This document shows positions 15,802 to 23,519 of a stretch of DNA of 64,000 nt, piece after piece (positions within the stretch are counted from its first letter, which is position 1; every line of letters begins with the position of its first letter). The notes beneath the pieces were generated by a model. It did no database searches, was not told where the DNA came from, and was given only the letters and a program-made list of their open reading frames with translations. Source of the stretch: Pseudomonas graminis (GTDB lineage Bacteria > Pseudomonadota > Gammaproteobacteria > Pseudomonadales > Pseudomonadaceae); assembly GCF_004364335.1 (NCBI RefSeq), contig NZ_SOCR01000001.1, positions 248,001-312,000 of the forward strand, read 5' to 3'. Both the position numbers and the translations under genes were made by a program.

Positions 15802-16869
15802 TCACTGATCCAGGCTGTTGACGGGCTCAAGCTCACGATGGGCGGCGGTCTGCATTCCGGCGGTACTGGTCGGCGTGCCCAGAGCAGTGCCGAAAAAACG
15901 CACGGCTTCCGTGCTCAGGTCGCGGTGAATGCTTTCGCGATTGACGCCGATGGCATCGGTGCACAGCCCAGGCTGGGTGGCGCGTTGCTCGTCATCACAA
16001 GGCGCCATGAACACAAAGTGCCCTGCCCCGGCGAACAGTTTGAAATCCGAAACGTCGGGCAGCTTGCGCGCCAGCGCTTCGGCGTTCTTGTCGATGGCGA
16101 GCAATTCGTCTCCGTCGCCGCTGTAAAGCAATACCGGCACGTGCACGTCAGCCAAGGTCTGCCGACCGAACATCAATCCCAGCGGCGCCATCAACATCAA
16201 TGCGCCCACACGGGGGTCAGCCTGGGCGTGCAAGTCATCGCGATCTGCGACCAGTTCGCCCTGGGTTTTACAGGCATCACGATCCTGGGGGCGCTCGGTG
16301 CAGTAATGGCGCAGACGCTGCAGATCAGGCTGGGCGCCGGCGAGAATCAACGCCGTTTCGCCCCCCGCCGAATAGCCGATCACGCCGACGCGGCGCGCGC
16401 TGATGTACGGCGACAGCATCGGGTCGATCAATGCGGCACTGATGGCTTCGGATATTTGCAGCGGACGACCGTAGAGATTGCTCAGGCTGCCCAGGCGGCT
16501 GTGGTCCATGTAGTTGTCGCCCGGATGAAACACCGCCACAACGACAAATCCCTTGCGCGCCAGTGACGTCGCCAGGTCGTGTTGCGCCAGCGGCGTGCCG
16601 GTGTTGCCGTGGGACAGCATCAGCAGCGGGAAACGACCCATGGCAATGGTGGCGTCCTCGGAAGCTTCAATGGGATAACCCTGAACGCGGGTGATGTGCT
16701 CATCGTCGGTGGAGGGGTAAAAGGCGTAGGCGTGCATGGGCCGGGAATCCAGCGGATCGAGGAACGTCAGCTCGTGAAAGCCCACACTCCAGCTCTGTAG
16801 CTCGCTGGCCTGCACCGAAATCAGGCTGCCCAGCAGGCTGATCATCATCACTGCACAAAGACGCATCAT
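15802..16869 (-). CDS. Exported alpha/beta hydrolase (dienelactone hydrolase / PAF-acetylhydrolase-like)
   Basis: A 355-aa serine hydrolase with an N-terminal signal peptide (MMRLCAVMMISLLGSLISVQA). The oxyanion-hole segment is LLMLSHGNTG, the nucleophile elbow is IGYSAGGETAL, an acid candidate lies in LLYSGDGDELL and the catalytic His is in GAGHFVF. The architecture resembles predicted dienelactone hydrolases and plasma PAF-acetylhydrolase-like esterases. The ATG at 16869 is favoured because a much longer upstream frame lacks a signal peptide. It is convergent with the DNA repair operon. The substrate is unknown. Confidence 0.87.
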   Translation of the reverse strand: MMRLCAVMMISLLGSLISVQASELQSWSVGFHELTFLDPLDSRPMHAYAFYPSTDDEHITRVQGYPIEASEDATIAMGRFPLLMLSHGNTGTPLAQHDLATSLARKGFVVVAVFHPGDNYMDHSRLGSLSNLYGRPLQISEAISAALIDPMLSPYISARRVGVIGYSAGGETALILAGAQPDLQRLRHYCTERPQDRDACKTQGELVADRDDLHAQADPRVGALMLMAPLGLMFGRQTLADVHVPVLLYSGDGDELLAIDKNAEALARKLPDVSDFKLFAGAGHFVFMAPCDDEQRATQPGLCTDAIGVNRESIHRDLSTEAVRFFGTALGTPTSTAGMQTAAHRELEPVNSLDQ

Positions 16870-17159
16870 TGCAATGCCCCTCACCTTATCAATCCATGCC
16901 TGCCGATTCAGACGCTCAAGGGATGAAGCCCCGCAAAAACGGCGTCTGTCGCTATCTGACCCTTGGGGTTCGATAACATTCCGAAACGTTTGAGGATCAA
17001 TAGTGCACAAGGCGGGCCAAGCTCGATGAATTGAAGACATCGGCCGCCGTTTGACGCAGAACCGACCGGATGGGCCGGCATTCTACGGGCCTGGAGAAGG
17101 TTACGCGCAAAGAAGTCATAAAGGCTGTCGCCCGGCTGAACGCGCGACCGCAAAACGAC

Positions 17160-17208
17160 GAAAGCCCTGCCATCCATCGGCGTGTGGGCCGATGGTGACA
17201 GGGCTTTC
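17160..17208. terminator. Strong hairpin terminator, probably for azoR
   Basis: Long inverted repeat: GAAAGCCCTG with CATCGGC pairs with GCCGATG and CAGGGCTTTC around a GTGTGG loop. It lies 68 bp beyond the azoR stop on its transcription path and is followed on the minus strand by GTCGTTTTG; T-rich sequence also follows on the plus strand, so it may work both ways. The rest of the 406-bp gap back to the hydrolase start shows no convincing gene. Confidence 0.75.
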
Positions 17209-17275
17209 AGGTGGCGCTTTTTTCGCTTAGAGCCGCTTCGCCCCCTTGGCGGGGACGCTCGCTGCGTGGTCGGGC

Positions 17276-17881
17276 TTAGGCGAACAGCGTTTCGCTGATG
17301 TGCTTCTGCGCGGCGGCCATGGCAGCGGCACGCGGCTCGTCGCCATAAGCCAGGCCTTCGGCCACGACGAAGTGCAGATCCGTGACGCCGATAAAGCCGA
17401 AGACCACTTTGAGCAGGTCGTCATGGCCAACACCGCTCGGCAAGCCCTGATGCAGACCGCCCGTGGTGGAAACGATGATGACTTTCTTGCCCTTGCACAG
17501 ACCTTCCGGGCCCGCTTCGGTGTAGCGGAAGGTGCGGCCCGCCACACAGATGCGGTCGATCCACGCTTTCAACTGACTCGGGATGCTGAAGTTGTACATC
17601 GGCGCACCGATCACCACCACGTCAGACGACAAAAACTCTTCCAGCGTCGCTTCATTGGTGTCGACTTCAAGCGTCTGCGCCGCGTCGCGGCCTTCCACCG
17701 GCGTACCGGCAGCGGCCAGCGTGGCGCCGGAGAAATGATTGAGTGGCGCGTTCGCCAGATCCCGGTACACCACCTGCGTGTCCGGGGTGATAGCGGTGAA
17801 AGACTGAACGACACTGCGGCTCAACTGACGCGAAGCGGAGTGATCGCCGAGGATGCTGGAATCGAGGTGCAAGAGTTTCAT
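17276..17881 (-). CDS. azoR: FMN-dependent NADH-azoreductase AzoR
   Basis: A 201-aa flavodoxin-fold quinone/azo reductase that uses FMN and NADH to reduce quinones and azo bonds, protecting against electrophilic stress. The N-terminus [21 protein letters not shown] carries the FMN phosphate-binding loop. [19 protein letters not shown] and STTGGLH are the flavin-contacting signatures, and the length is standard for the family. The ATG follows a region with no close partner gene; the nearest neighbours are on the opposite strand. A strong hairpin terminator follows the stop. Confidence 0.95.
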   Translation of the reverse strand: MKLLHLDSSILGDHSASRQLSRSVVQSFTAITPDTQVVYRDLANAPLNHFSGATLAAAGTPVEGRDAAQTLEVDTNEATLEEFLSSDVVVIGAPMYNFSIPSQLKAWIDRICVAGRTFRYTEAGPEGLCKGKKVIIVSTTGGLHQGLPSGVGHDDLLKVVFGFIGVTDLHFVVAEGLAYGDEPRAAAMAAAQKHISETLFA

Positions 17882-18270
17882 GAAGTGCTTCCCAAGGTGA
17901 GAATCGCCGCCTGGCGATCAAGTGGCGTCATCCTACCTGATGGGGTAATGCGTGATTAGAGGGTGGAAATGCGATAGATCGTCCCGCATACAGGACAATC
18001 GAAACCCCGGCCCTGGGTTGGTCTGAGTGTTGGTCCGAGGCATCCGCGAAAATGCCGGCATCGATGGCGTTCACTCCGGCCCCTTCCCGGCTGAAGCCGG
18101 TCCCACTAAAAGCATCGCGTGCGGCAGTCAGTCCCATTGCTTGTCTCATGTGCTCGCCGCGCGACTGGATTTTGCCGCCCATACGCTGTCCAAACCCATG
18201 TTCGCGGGATCAGTGGCAGCACCGTCCTGCGTCATTTAGCCCGCGACCGATGTGCTTGCCTGGAGGCCCG
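17882..18270. other. Intergenic region between divergent genes, contains one REP
   Basis: This 389-bp gap lies between the azoR start and the start of a small hypothetical gene. Besides the REP near 18081 I see no supportable gene; open frames here are short and lack ribosome-binding sites. It should contain the azoR promoter at its left end. Confidence 0.6.
18081..18106 (+). repeat. Single REP element
   Basis: One forward copy of the CTTCCCGGCTGAAGCCGG type REP ending in TCCCACT, in intergenic DNA. Confidence 0.85.
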
Positions 18271-18552
18271 ATGAATCTGCACACGCCCCTGACCGACGAC
18301 GCCGGCTCTGCGCCTCAGCAGGACTGGTTCTCACCTGAGCACCGCGCCCGGATCGACGAGTTGATTGCCAGGCTCAACACCAGTGACACCCGGGAAAGCG
18401 TGTCGCGTTATCACGCCATGGCCGAGGGGTATTTGTTAGGGCTGCTGGACAGCTATCACGTGAGCGTCGAGCACCACGACGCCGTACGCCAATATCTGCA
18501 CAACCTGGCCATTGCGCGGCTGAAAGCGGTGAAGCCAAAGCTGCGCAGGTGA
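18271..18552 (+). CDS. Small hypothetical protein
   Basis: A 93-aa hydrophilic protein that I do not recognise. It starts at an ATG preceded by TGGAGG at good spacing. The middle (about 28-75) looks helical and begins HRARIDELIARLN, followed by YHAMAEGYLLGLLDSYHVSVEHHDAV, with a basic C-terminus (RLKAVKPKLRR). No signal peptide or membrane segment is present. It is convergent with the EamA gene, whose stop lies 11 bp beyond its own. Confidence 0.65.
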   Translation: MNLHTPLTDDAGSAPQQDWFSPEHRARIDELIARLNTSDTRESVSRYHAMAEGYLLGLLDSYHVSVEHHDAVRQYLHNLAIARLKAVKPKLRR

Positions 18553-18563
18553 GCACCCGCTAT

Positions 18564-19391
18564 TTAGCCAATGATGATCGTCCCGGCCGCAATGACCACG
18601 CACGCGAGGATCTTGCGCACGGTCAGCGACTCGCCCAAAAACAGATACCCGAGCAATGCGGCAAACAGCACACTCGTCTCACGCAGGGCCGACACCGCTC
18701 CCATGGGCGCGAGGGTCATCGCATAGATGACGATGCCGTAGGCCAGCAGCGACACCACACCTCCGCCCAACGAGGCGACCAAACCGGGCCGCACCGTGAA
18801 CAGACTGCGTGCGTCCCGCAGACAGATGTAAGTGATCGGCATCAGTACACCCCACAGGGCGCACATCCAGGCGGTGTAAGCCATTGGCGCGCCGGACAGA
18901 CGCCCGCCGATGCCGTCCGTCACGCTATAGGCCGCAATGAAACACCCGGTGCCCAGCGCATAAGGAAGGCTGGGGACATCCAGTTTGCGGCCTTTGAACG
19001 CGAGGGAAATAATCCCCGCTGACACCAGTGCAATGCCGATCGTCGCGCCGGTATCGACCACCTCCCCCGCGAAGATCGACGCACATAGCGTAATCAACAC
19101 CGGCGATGAACCCCGGGAGATTGGATAGGTTTGCCCGAGGTCGCCGCTGCGATAGGTGCGCACCAGAAACAGGTTATAGCCGACATGCAGCAGCGCCGAG
19201 AGCACCGCGTAAGGCCAGCTCTCCCGCGCCGGGGCATCCATGAACAGTGCTCCGGCCAGGCTGACGATGGCCACCGCCACGCACATGACGGTCATCGACC
19301 AGAGCTTGTCGCCACCGCCGCGCAGCAAGGCATTCCAGCTGGCGTGCAGCAAAGCGGCGAAGAGGATTAACAGGATGATGTGAGTAGGCAT
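18564..19391 (-). CDS. EamA/DMT-family transporter
   Basis: A 275-aa drug/metabolite-transporter-family membrane protein with about ten hydrophobic helices in two homologous halves. The N-terminal FAALLHASWNALLRGGGDK and the C-terminal MTLAPMGAVSALRETSVLFAALLGYLFLGE are EamA signatures. Such proteins export metabolites or amino acids. A LysR regulator lies directly upstream on the same strand with a 77-bp gap, so it may regulate or be co-transcribed with this gene. The substrate is unknown. Confidence 0.9.
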   Translation of the reverse strand: MPTHIILLILFAALLHASWNALLRGGGDKLWSMTVMCVAVAIVSLAGALFMDAPARESWPYAVLSALLHVGYNLFLVRTYRSGDLGQTYPISRGSSPVLITLCASIFAGEVVDTGATIGIALVSAGIISLAFKGRKLDVPSLPYALGTGCFIAAYSVTDGIGGRLSGAPMAYTAWMCALWGVLMPITYICLRDARSLFTVRPGLVASLGGGVVSLLAYGIVIYAMTLAPMGAVSALRETSVLFAALLGYLFLGESLTVRKILACVVIAAGTIIIG

Positions 19392-19468
19392 GGGGCCGAT
19401 CTTAGTCAGGCTGACAGAAGAAACGAAAGCGAAGTCTTCTCATTGGATGATGAGCAATTCCTCATGCT

Positions 19469-20374
19469 TCAGTCATAACTGAGGCCGGCTGAGGTCGATT
19501 CCTCAATCAGCCAGTCGCGAAAGCTGGCGACGTGGGGCTGGGTTTCGACCCCCTTCGGGCAGACGAAGTAATAGGCCACGGGCGAGGGAAACGGCACGTC
19601 GAATAACCTGATCAGAGTGCCGTCGCGCAGCTCTTTTTCCACGTGGCCACTGCGAACGAGGGCGATGCCCTGCCCCAGCAAAGCCGCTTCCACGGTCATG
19701 TTGGTGTCGGGGAAACGCACGCTTTCCTTGAGCGAGGTAACACCCAGGCCGATGTTCTGGAACCACACCTCCCATTTCGGCACCAGATCCGAACCGTCCC
19801 GGGCCAGCAGCGGATAACGCAACAACTCGGCCGGCTCCCGGGGCATGCCGAAGCGCTTGAGCAAGTCAGGGCTCGCCACGGGAAAAATGTGTTCCCTGAA
19901 CATGAATTCCGAGTGCAGCGCAGGGTAGTTGCCTCTGCCCAGACGGATCGCCACGTCGGCCTCGCCGCTGGCAAAGTTGATGGCCGTGTCTGTGCTGTCC
20001 AGCGTGACGAGGATTTCCGGATGCAGTTGCGACAGATTGGGCAAGCGCGGCAGCAGCCATTTCAGCGCGTAGGAATAGGTCGTACTGACCTTGAGCCTGA
20101 CCCGGCCGTTCTCTTCCCGAAGGTCCGCGAGCGTCGCCTCCAGGTTCATGAAAAACGTCCGTACGATCGGCGCCAGGGCCGCCCCGGCCGGCGTCAGGCT
20201 TAACGTCTTGCCGCGCTGAAACAGCTGCACGCCCCAGATGTCTTCAAGATGTTTTAATTGGTGGCTGACCGCACTTTGGGTAACGTGCAGCTCCTCGGAT
20301 GCGGAGGTAAACGTCCCGTGACGGGTGGCGACCTCGAAGGCGCGCAAGGTGGCGGTAGGTGGCAGGTCTCTCAT
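19469..20374 (-). CDS. LysR-family transcriptional regulator (GcvA-type)
   Basis: A 301-aa LysR regulator. The N-terminal winged helix-turn-helix (about 5-65) reads LRAFEVATRHGTFTSASEELHVTQSAVSHQLKHLE. The effector domain has the GcvA/AmpR-like hallmarks VRLKVSTTYSYALKWLLPRL and DVAIRLGRGNYP. This subfamily commonly regulates an adjacent gene. Candidates are the EamA transporter downstream on the same strand and the divergent DUF2314-ankyrin gene. Its effector cannot be deduced. Confidence 0.92.
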   Translation of the reverse strand: MRDLPPTATLRAFEVATRHGTFTSASEELHVTQSAVSHQLKHLEDIWGVQLFQRGKTLSLTPAGAALAPIVRTFFMNLEATLADLREENGRVRLKVSTTYSYALKWLLPRLPNLSQLHPEILVTLDSTDTAINFASGEADVAIRLGRGNYPALHSEFMFREHIFPVASPDLLKRFGMPREPAELLRYPLLARDGSDLVPKWEVWFQNIGLGVTSLKESVRFPDTNMTVEAALLGQGIALVRSGHVEKELRDGTLIRLFDVPFPSPVAYYFVCPKGVETQPHVASFRDWLIEESTSAGLSYD

Positions 20375-20472
20375 CTCATCGGGCCTCGGGGGGCATGAAC
20401 GAAGCTGCCCACATCATGAATGACGGCTCATGGTAGAACATTATTCAAATCGACAGAGGGAACGATTCACTT

Positions 20473-21642
20473 ATGACCGGACAGATCATCTACAGCGTGA
20501 AAGGCGAGAGTGACGAACTCAAGGCGGCGGTCGCCAGCGCACAGGCTACCTTCAATTTCTTCTGGCGTGAGCTGTCATGGGAGGCCCGCCGAATCGTCAA
20601 AAGTCTGGACATGGCGGCGGTCAAAATGTCTTTCGTGCTGGACGCCGATGACCCCGACATCCCCGGCGTCGAAAACATGTGGGTCACCGACATCGAGTTC
20701 GACGGGGAGTCCATCAGCGGCGTGCTGATGAACGAACTTCGCTGGTTCACCTCACTGAAGGCGTCCGACCCGGTAACGCTCCCGCTCGCAGCCCTCAACG
20801 ACTGGATGTACGTTCGCGAAGGGCATGTCTACGGAGGCTTTACCGTCGATGCGCTGCGCAGCGGAATGTCTACAGATGACCGCGAAGCCCATGACCGCGC
20901 CTGGGGCCTGAATTTCGGAAAGGCCGGCAGCGTTGAAGTGGTGCCCGCTGAAGAAGGCCGGCCGCCGCGGCTGCTGTCCCGAAATCTGGATCTCCCGCAG
21001 GACCGAAAGACGCTGGCCGCCCTGGAACGCACCGAGCATCCGATGGCGCTTAACATGCGCGACAAGGTCGAAGAAGGGTTGCAACAGCATCCGGAAGTGA
21101 TCCACGAGCTGGATGCCGGCGGGTGGTTGCTCCTGCATCGCGAAGTGCTGGCGGGCAATTACACGGTGGTTCGGTCGCTGCTGCGCCACGGTGCGGATCC
21201 GCTGACACCCAACTGCAACGGCCAGACCTCGCTGGCGCTGGCGAGCGTTGCCGGTTGGCAGCGTATCGTGGATCTGCTTGAGGGGAAGGACTCGGACCAC
21301 GTTGATCCGGTCAAACGCAAGGAAATCCCTGGCATGCCCTTGGGTCTGGCGCTCATCGCCGCAGCGCTTGCATGGCTCTATTACTTGGTGATCTACCCCA
21401 TACGCACGGCGGCGGCCGGTCTTGGCAGCCAGATTCAGGGTCCGCTCCAGTTTGCGGCTGCGTTGCTCTTGCTCGGCTGCGGGCTCGCGGCCATGGGCCC
21501 CTGGTACTCAAGGCTGCGTCTGCGCACCCCGCGAGCGGGAAATAGCCGCGTGCTGGATCTGATGGCGATGCTCGGCTTATGGGTGCTTGGCTATGCGCTG
21601 TATGACTGTTTGGGCCGCTACCTCGTCAGTCTTCGTTATTGA
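20473..21642 (+). CDS. DUF2314-ankyrin-membrane fusion protein
   Basis: A 389-aa protein with three parts. Residues about 10-160 resemble DUF2314, a domain of unknown function (HDRAWGLNFG, NDWMYVREGHVYGGFTVDAL). Residues about 215-270 form ankyrin-type repeats (LHREVLAGNYTVVRSLLRHGADPLTPN, GQTSLALASVAGWQRIVDLL). The C-terminus has three predicted transmembrane helices (about 290-315, 325-348, 360-385). No signal peptide is present, so the N-terminal domains should be cytoplasmic. DUF2314 is often seen in contact-dependent toxin-immunity neighbourhoods, but no toxin gene is visible here, so that role is only a possibility. Confidence 0.8.
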   Translation: MTGQIIYSVKGESDELKAAVASAQATFNFFWRELSWEARRIVKSLDMAAVKMSFVLDADDPDIPGVENMWVTDIEFDGESISGVLMNELRWFTSLKASDPVTLPLAALNDWMYVREGHVYGGFTVDALRSGMSTDDREAHDRAWGLNFGKAGSVEVVPAEEGRPPRLLSRNLDLPQDRKTLAALERTEHPMALNMRDKVEEGLQQHPEVIHELDAGGWLLLHREVLAGNYTVVRSLLRHGADPLTPNCNGQTSLALASVAGWQRIVDLLEGKDSDHVDPVKRKEIPGMPLGLALIAAALAWLYYLVIYPIRTAAAGLGSQIQGPLQFAAALLLLGCGLAAMGPWYSRLRLRTPRAGNSRVLDLMAMLGLWVLGYALYDCLGRYLVSLRY

Positions 21643-21682
21643 CGCAGTGCGCGCAGTCAGTGAAATCGAGTATGGACTCCAA

Positions 21683-21776
21683 TGTGGGACCGGCTTTAGC
21701 CGGGAAGGCGTCAGGCGTCACACCGCAAGCTTGATGGCGTTCAAACTACCCGCTTCCCGGCTGAAGCCGGTCCCAG
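21683..21776. repeat. BIME: inverted pair of REP elements
   Basis: An inverted REP (GGACCGGCTTTAGCCGGG, about 21685-21713) and a forward REP (CTTCCCGGCTGAAGCCGG, about 21753-21776) face each other across about 40 bp. They directly precede a truncated ABC-transporter gene fragment. Confidence 0.88.
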
Positions 21777-21797
21777 CAAAGCATCCCGTGCAATCAG

Positions 21798-22036
21798 TGA
21801 AAGGCGGCCGCATCGTCGAAATCGGCGCCCGCGATCAGGTGCTGCACAACCCGCAGCATCCCTATACCCGCCGCCTGCTCTCCGCAGTGCCGGTGCCCGA
21901 AGTGGGCCGGCGCCGGGATTTCAAGAGCCTGCTCAAAGAGCTGGACCGGCCTGATCCGATCAAGACAAAGGATTTTGTCGCGCCGGTGCAGCGGTTTTCG
22001 GCGGTGGCGGTGGATCATTGGGTCGCGGTGGAGTGA
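21798..22036 (+). pseudogene. C-terminal remnant of a peptide ABC-transporter ATPase (OppF/DppF-type)
   Basis: The frame reads KGGRIVEIGARDQVLHNPQHPYTRRLLSAVPVPE and continues to a natural stop. This is the C-terminal signature of oligopeptide/dipeptide ATP-binding subunits (the HPYTRxLL motif) with its tail. The Walker A, signature and Walker B parts are missing, there is no start codon or ribosome-binding site at its 5' end, and the frame upstream runs into REP DNA. It is therefore a leftover from a deletion or rearrangement whose left end coincides with a BIME. It is not expected to be functional. Confidence 0.75.
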
Positions 22037-22055
22037 TAAAAGCAGTGACCGCTTA

Positions 22056-22607
22056 TTAACGCTTTTCGGCCGTCAACGGCAGCATGCGGCGCAGGGTGTT
22101 GTCGCGGACAAAGTAATGATGGAAGAGCCCTGCTGCGGCGTGGACGCCGATCAGCCAATAGCCCAGGTTGCCGGCCCACTCGTGCCAGCCTTTGATTTGT
22201 CTGGCCAGATCAGGGTCGACGGCCAGGGGTGACGGGAGGAAGAAGCCGAAGTACGGCATCGGCTTGCCACCCGCCGACAGCATCAGCCAGGCCAGCACCG
22301 GTGTCGCGATCATCAGCGTGTAGAGCAGCCCATGAACGAGGTGTGCCATCCCGAGCTGCCAGGTACGAGGGGTCGGCGTGATGGGAGGCGCCTTGTGCAT
22401 CAGCCTGCCGAGCAGGCGCAGCCAGACCAGTGCAAATATCGACAGGCCGAACATCCCGTGCATGCCTAACGCCAGCGAGCGCAGCGTGCTGCCCCGGGGC
22501 GCGAAGCCTTTCAGCTCGATACAGGCGTAAACGCCGACGAACAGCGCCAGCATCAGCCAGTGCAGGGACATCGACAATCTGGCGTACCGGTGTGGGGTTG
22601 ACTTCAT
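22056..22607 (-). CDS. Cytochrome b561 family membrane protein
   Basis: A 183-aa dihaem cytochrome b561 that passes electrons within the inner membrane. Four hydrophobic helices are visible, with likely haem-ligand histidines in SMSLHWLML, LGMHGMFGL, HLVHGLLYT and IGVHAAAGLFHHYF. The ATG at 22607 gives the family's usual N-terminus HRYARLSMSLHW; longer frames are not supported. It is divergent from the hemolysin/acyl-ligase operon and carries upstream one of two matching regulator boxes, so it may belong to the same regulon. Confidence 0.92.
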   Translation of the reverse strand: MKSTPHRYARLSMSLHWLMLALFVGVYACIELKGFAPRGSTLRSLALGMHGMFGLSIFALVWLRLLGRLMHKAPPITPTPRTWQLGMAHLVHGLLYTLMIATPVLAWLMLSAGGKPMPYFGFFLPSPLAVDPDLARQIKGWHEWAGNLGYWLIGVHAAAGLFHHYFVRDNTLRRMLPLTAEKR

Positions 22608-22667
22608 CGTGGGCGCTCGCTGAGTGGGGAGGATGTTGCTGATTTCCGCGCACCTTGGGGCCACTGT

Positions 22668-22684
22668 CTTAAGGCAGTCTGAAG
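22668..22684 (-). promoter_or_regulatory. OmpR-family direct-repeat box, cytochrome b561 side
   Basis: On the minus strand this reads CTTCAGACTGCCTTAAG, that is TTCAG-N6-TTAAG. It matches the second box at 22731 in 15 of 17 positions, in opposite orientation. As I recall, QseB/PmrA/BqsR-type regulators bind repeats of CTTAA or TTAAG spaced by 5-6 bp. It lies 61 bp upstream of the cytochrome b561 start codon and points toward it. Confidence 0.6.
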
Positions 22685-22730
22685 ACGTGGCGCAGATCGC
22701 CAGGAAAGCCAGACCCGACAAATTTCTCAC

Positions 22731-22747
22731 CTTCAGACTTCGTTAAG
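22731..22747 (+). promoter_or_regulatory. OmpR-family direct-repeat box, biosynthetic operon side
   Basis: CTTCAGACTTCGTTAAG, that is TTCAG-N6-TTAAG, in the orientation of the operon. It ends 49 bp before the first start codon. A possible -10 (GATACT at 22758-22763) lies 11 bp downstream, so the box would overlap the -35 region, the usual place for activation by this regulator class. The likely binder is the QseB-like regulator encoded at 27121. Confidence 0.6.
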
Positions 22748-22796
22748 AATCGACACCGATACTCCACCCCATCACCACTGGGGAGGAGCCACACCC

Positions 22797-23519
22797 ATGC
22801 AGGGTCTGGACTGGAATAACCGATTACCACAGCACTCAATGCCGTCCGGTGCGCTGCCTCTGGATTTCCTGCCTATGGGATTCGGCGCGGCGCAATCACC
22901 GGCCCTCTCGCTCAATCGTGCGCTGTCGCAGGAGCCCCTGCGCGACGCCTACGAGACGTTCATCCAGCATCGCTTCCGCCAGGCGCACAACGCCGAGATC
23001 CGCAGCTTCATGCCGGAGCTGTTCGGACTGCACGACAACACCGGCACGCTCTGCGCCGTGGCCGGCGTGCGTGTGGCGACCTCCGGCAGGCTGTTTCTGG
23101 AGCGCTATCTCGATCAGCCTGTCGAGCAGATGATCGAAGCCCATGCAGACAGGCCAGCGGACCGTCAGGGCATCGTCGAGGTGGGCAACCTCGCCGCCAG
23201 CAACTTGGGCAGCGCGCGGCTGAGCATCATCACCGTGACCTGGCTGCTCGCCATGAGCGGCCTGGAATGGGTGGCGTTCACCGGCAACGCCGGACTGGTG
23301 AACAGCTTCAATCGCCTCGGGCTGCGCCCCGTCACCCTCTGTGCTGCCGACCCTATGCGTCTGGGCGAGGACCGCCACGCATGGGGTCATTACTACGACA
23401 CGCAACCGAACGTGCACGTCGGCGACATCCGCGCAGGCTTTCTGCATTTGAGCAGCAGTGGCGTGTTTGAACGCTTCGGGCTGCCCCTGACACTGGAGGA
23501 CAGCTGCCATGTCGCCTGA
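22797..23519 (+). CDS. 'Thermostable hemolysin' family protein (GNAT-fold, T_hemolysin)
   Basis: A 240-aa protein of the family called thermostable hemolysin (T_hemolysin, Pfam PF12261), which belongs to the acetyltransferase/autoinducer-synthase fold group. Characteristic stretches are FIQHRFRQAHNAEIRSFMPELFGL, CAVAGVRVATSGRLFLERYLDQPVEQ, VEVGNLAASNLGSARLSIITVTWLL and WVAFTGNAGLVNSFNRLGLRP. There is no signal peptide or pore-forming segment, so the hemolysin name is probably misleading and an acyl- or acetyl-transfer role is more likely. The ATG follows GGAGGAG. It overlaps the acyl ligase gene by 11 bp, as first gene of a seven-gene operon. Confidence 0.88.
   Translation: MQGLDWNNRLPQHSMPSGALPLDFLPMGFGAAQSPALSLNRALSQEPLRDAYETFIQHRFRQAHNAEIRSFMPELFGLHDNTGTLCAVAGVRVATSGRLFLERYLDQPVEQMIEAHADRPADRQGIVEVGNLAASNLGSARLSIITVTWLLAMSGLEWVAFTGNAGLVNSFNRLGLRPVTLCAADPMRLGEDRHAWGHYYDTQPNVHVGDIRAGFLHLSSSGVFERFGLPLTLEDSCHVA

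Noticed and set aside
16908..17177. 89-aa frame between the hydrolase and azoR genes
   Set aside because: No ribosome-binding site, no homology recognised, and it overlaps the terminator hairpin.
22797..23519. Calling the T_hemolysin gene a secreted toxin
   Set aside because: No signal peptide or pore-forming features, and the family shares the acetyltransferase-like fold; context is biosynthetic.
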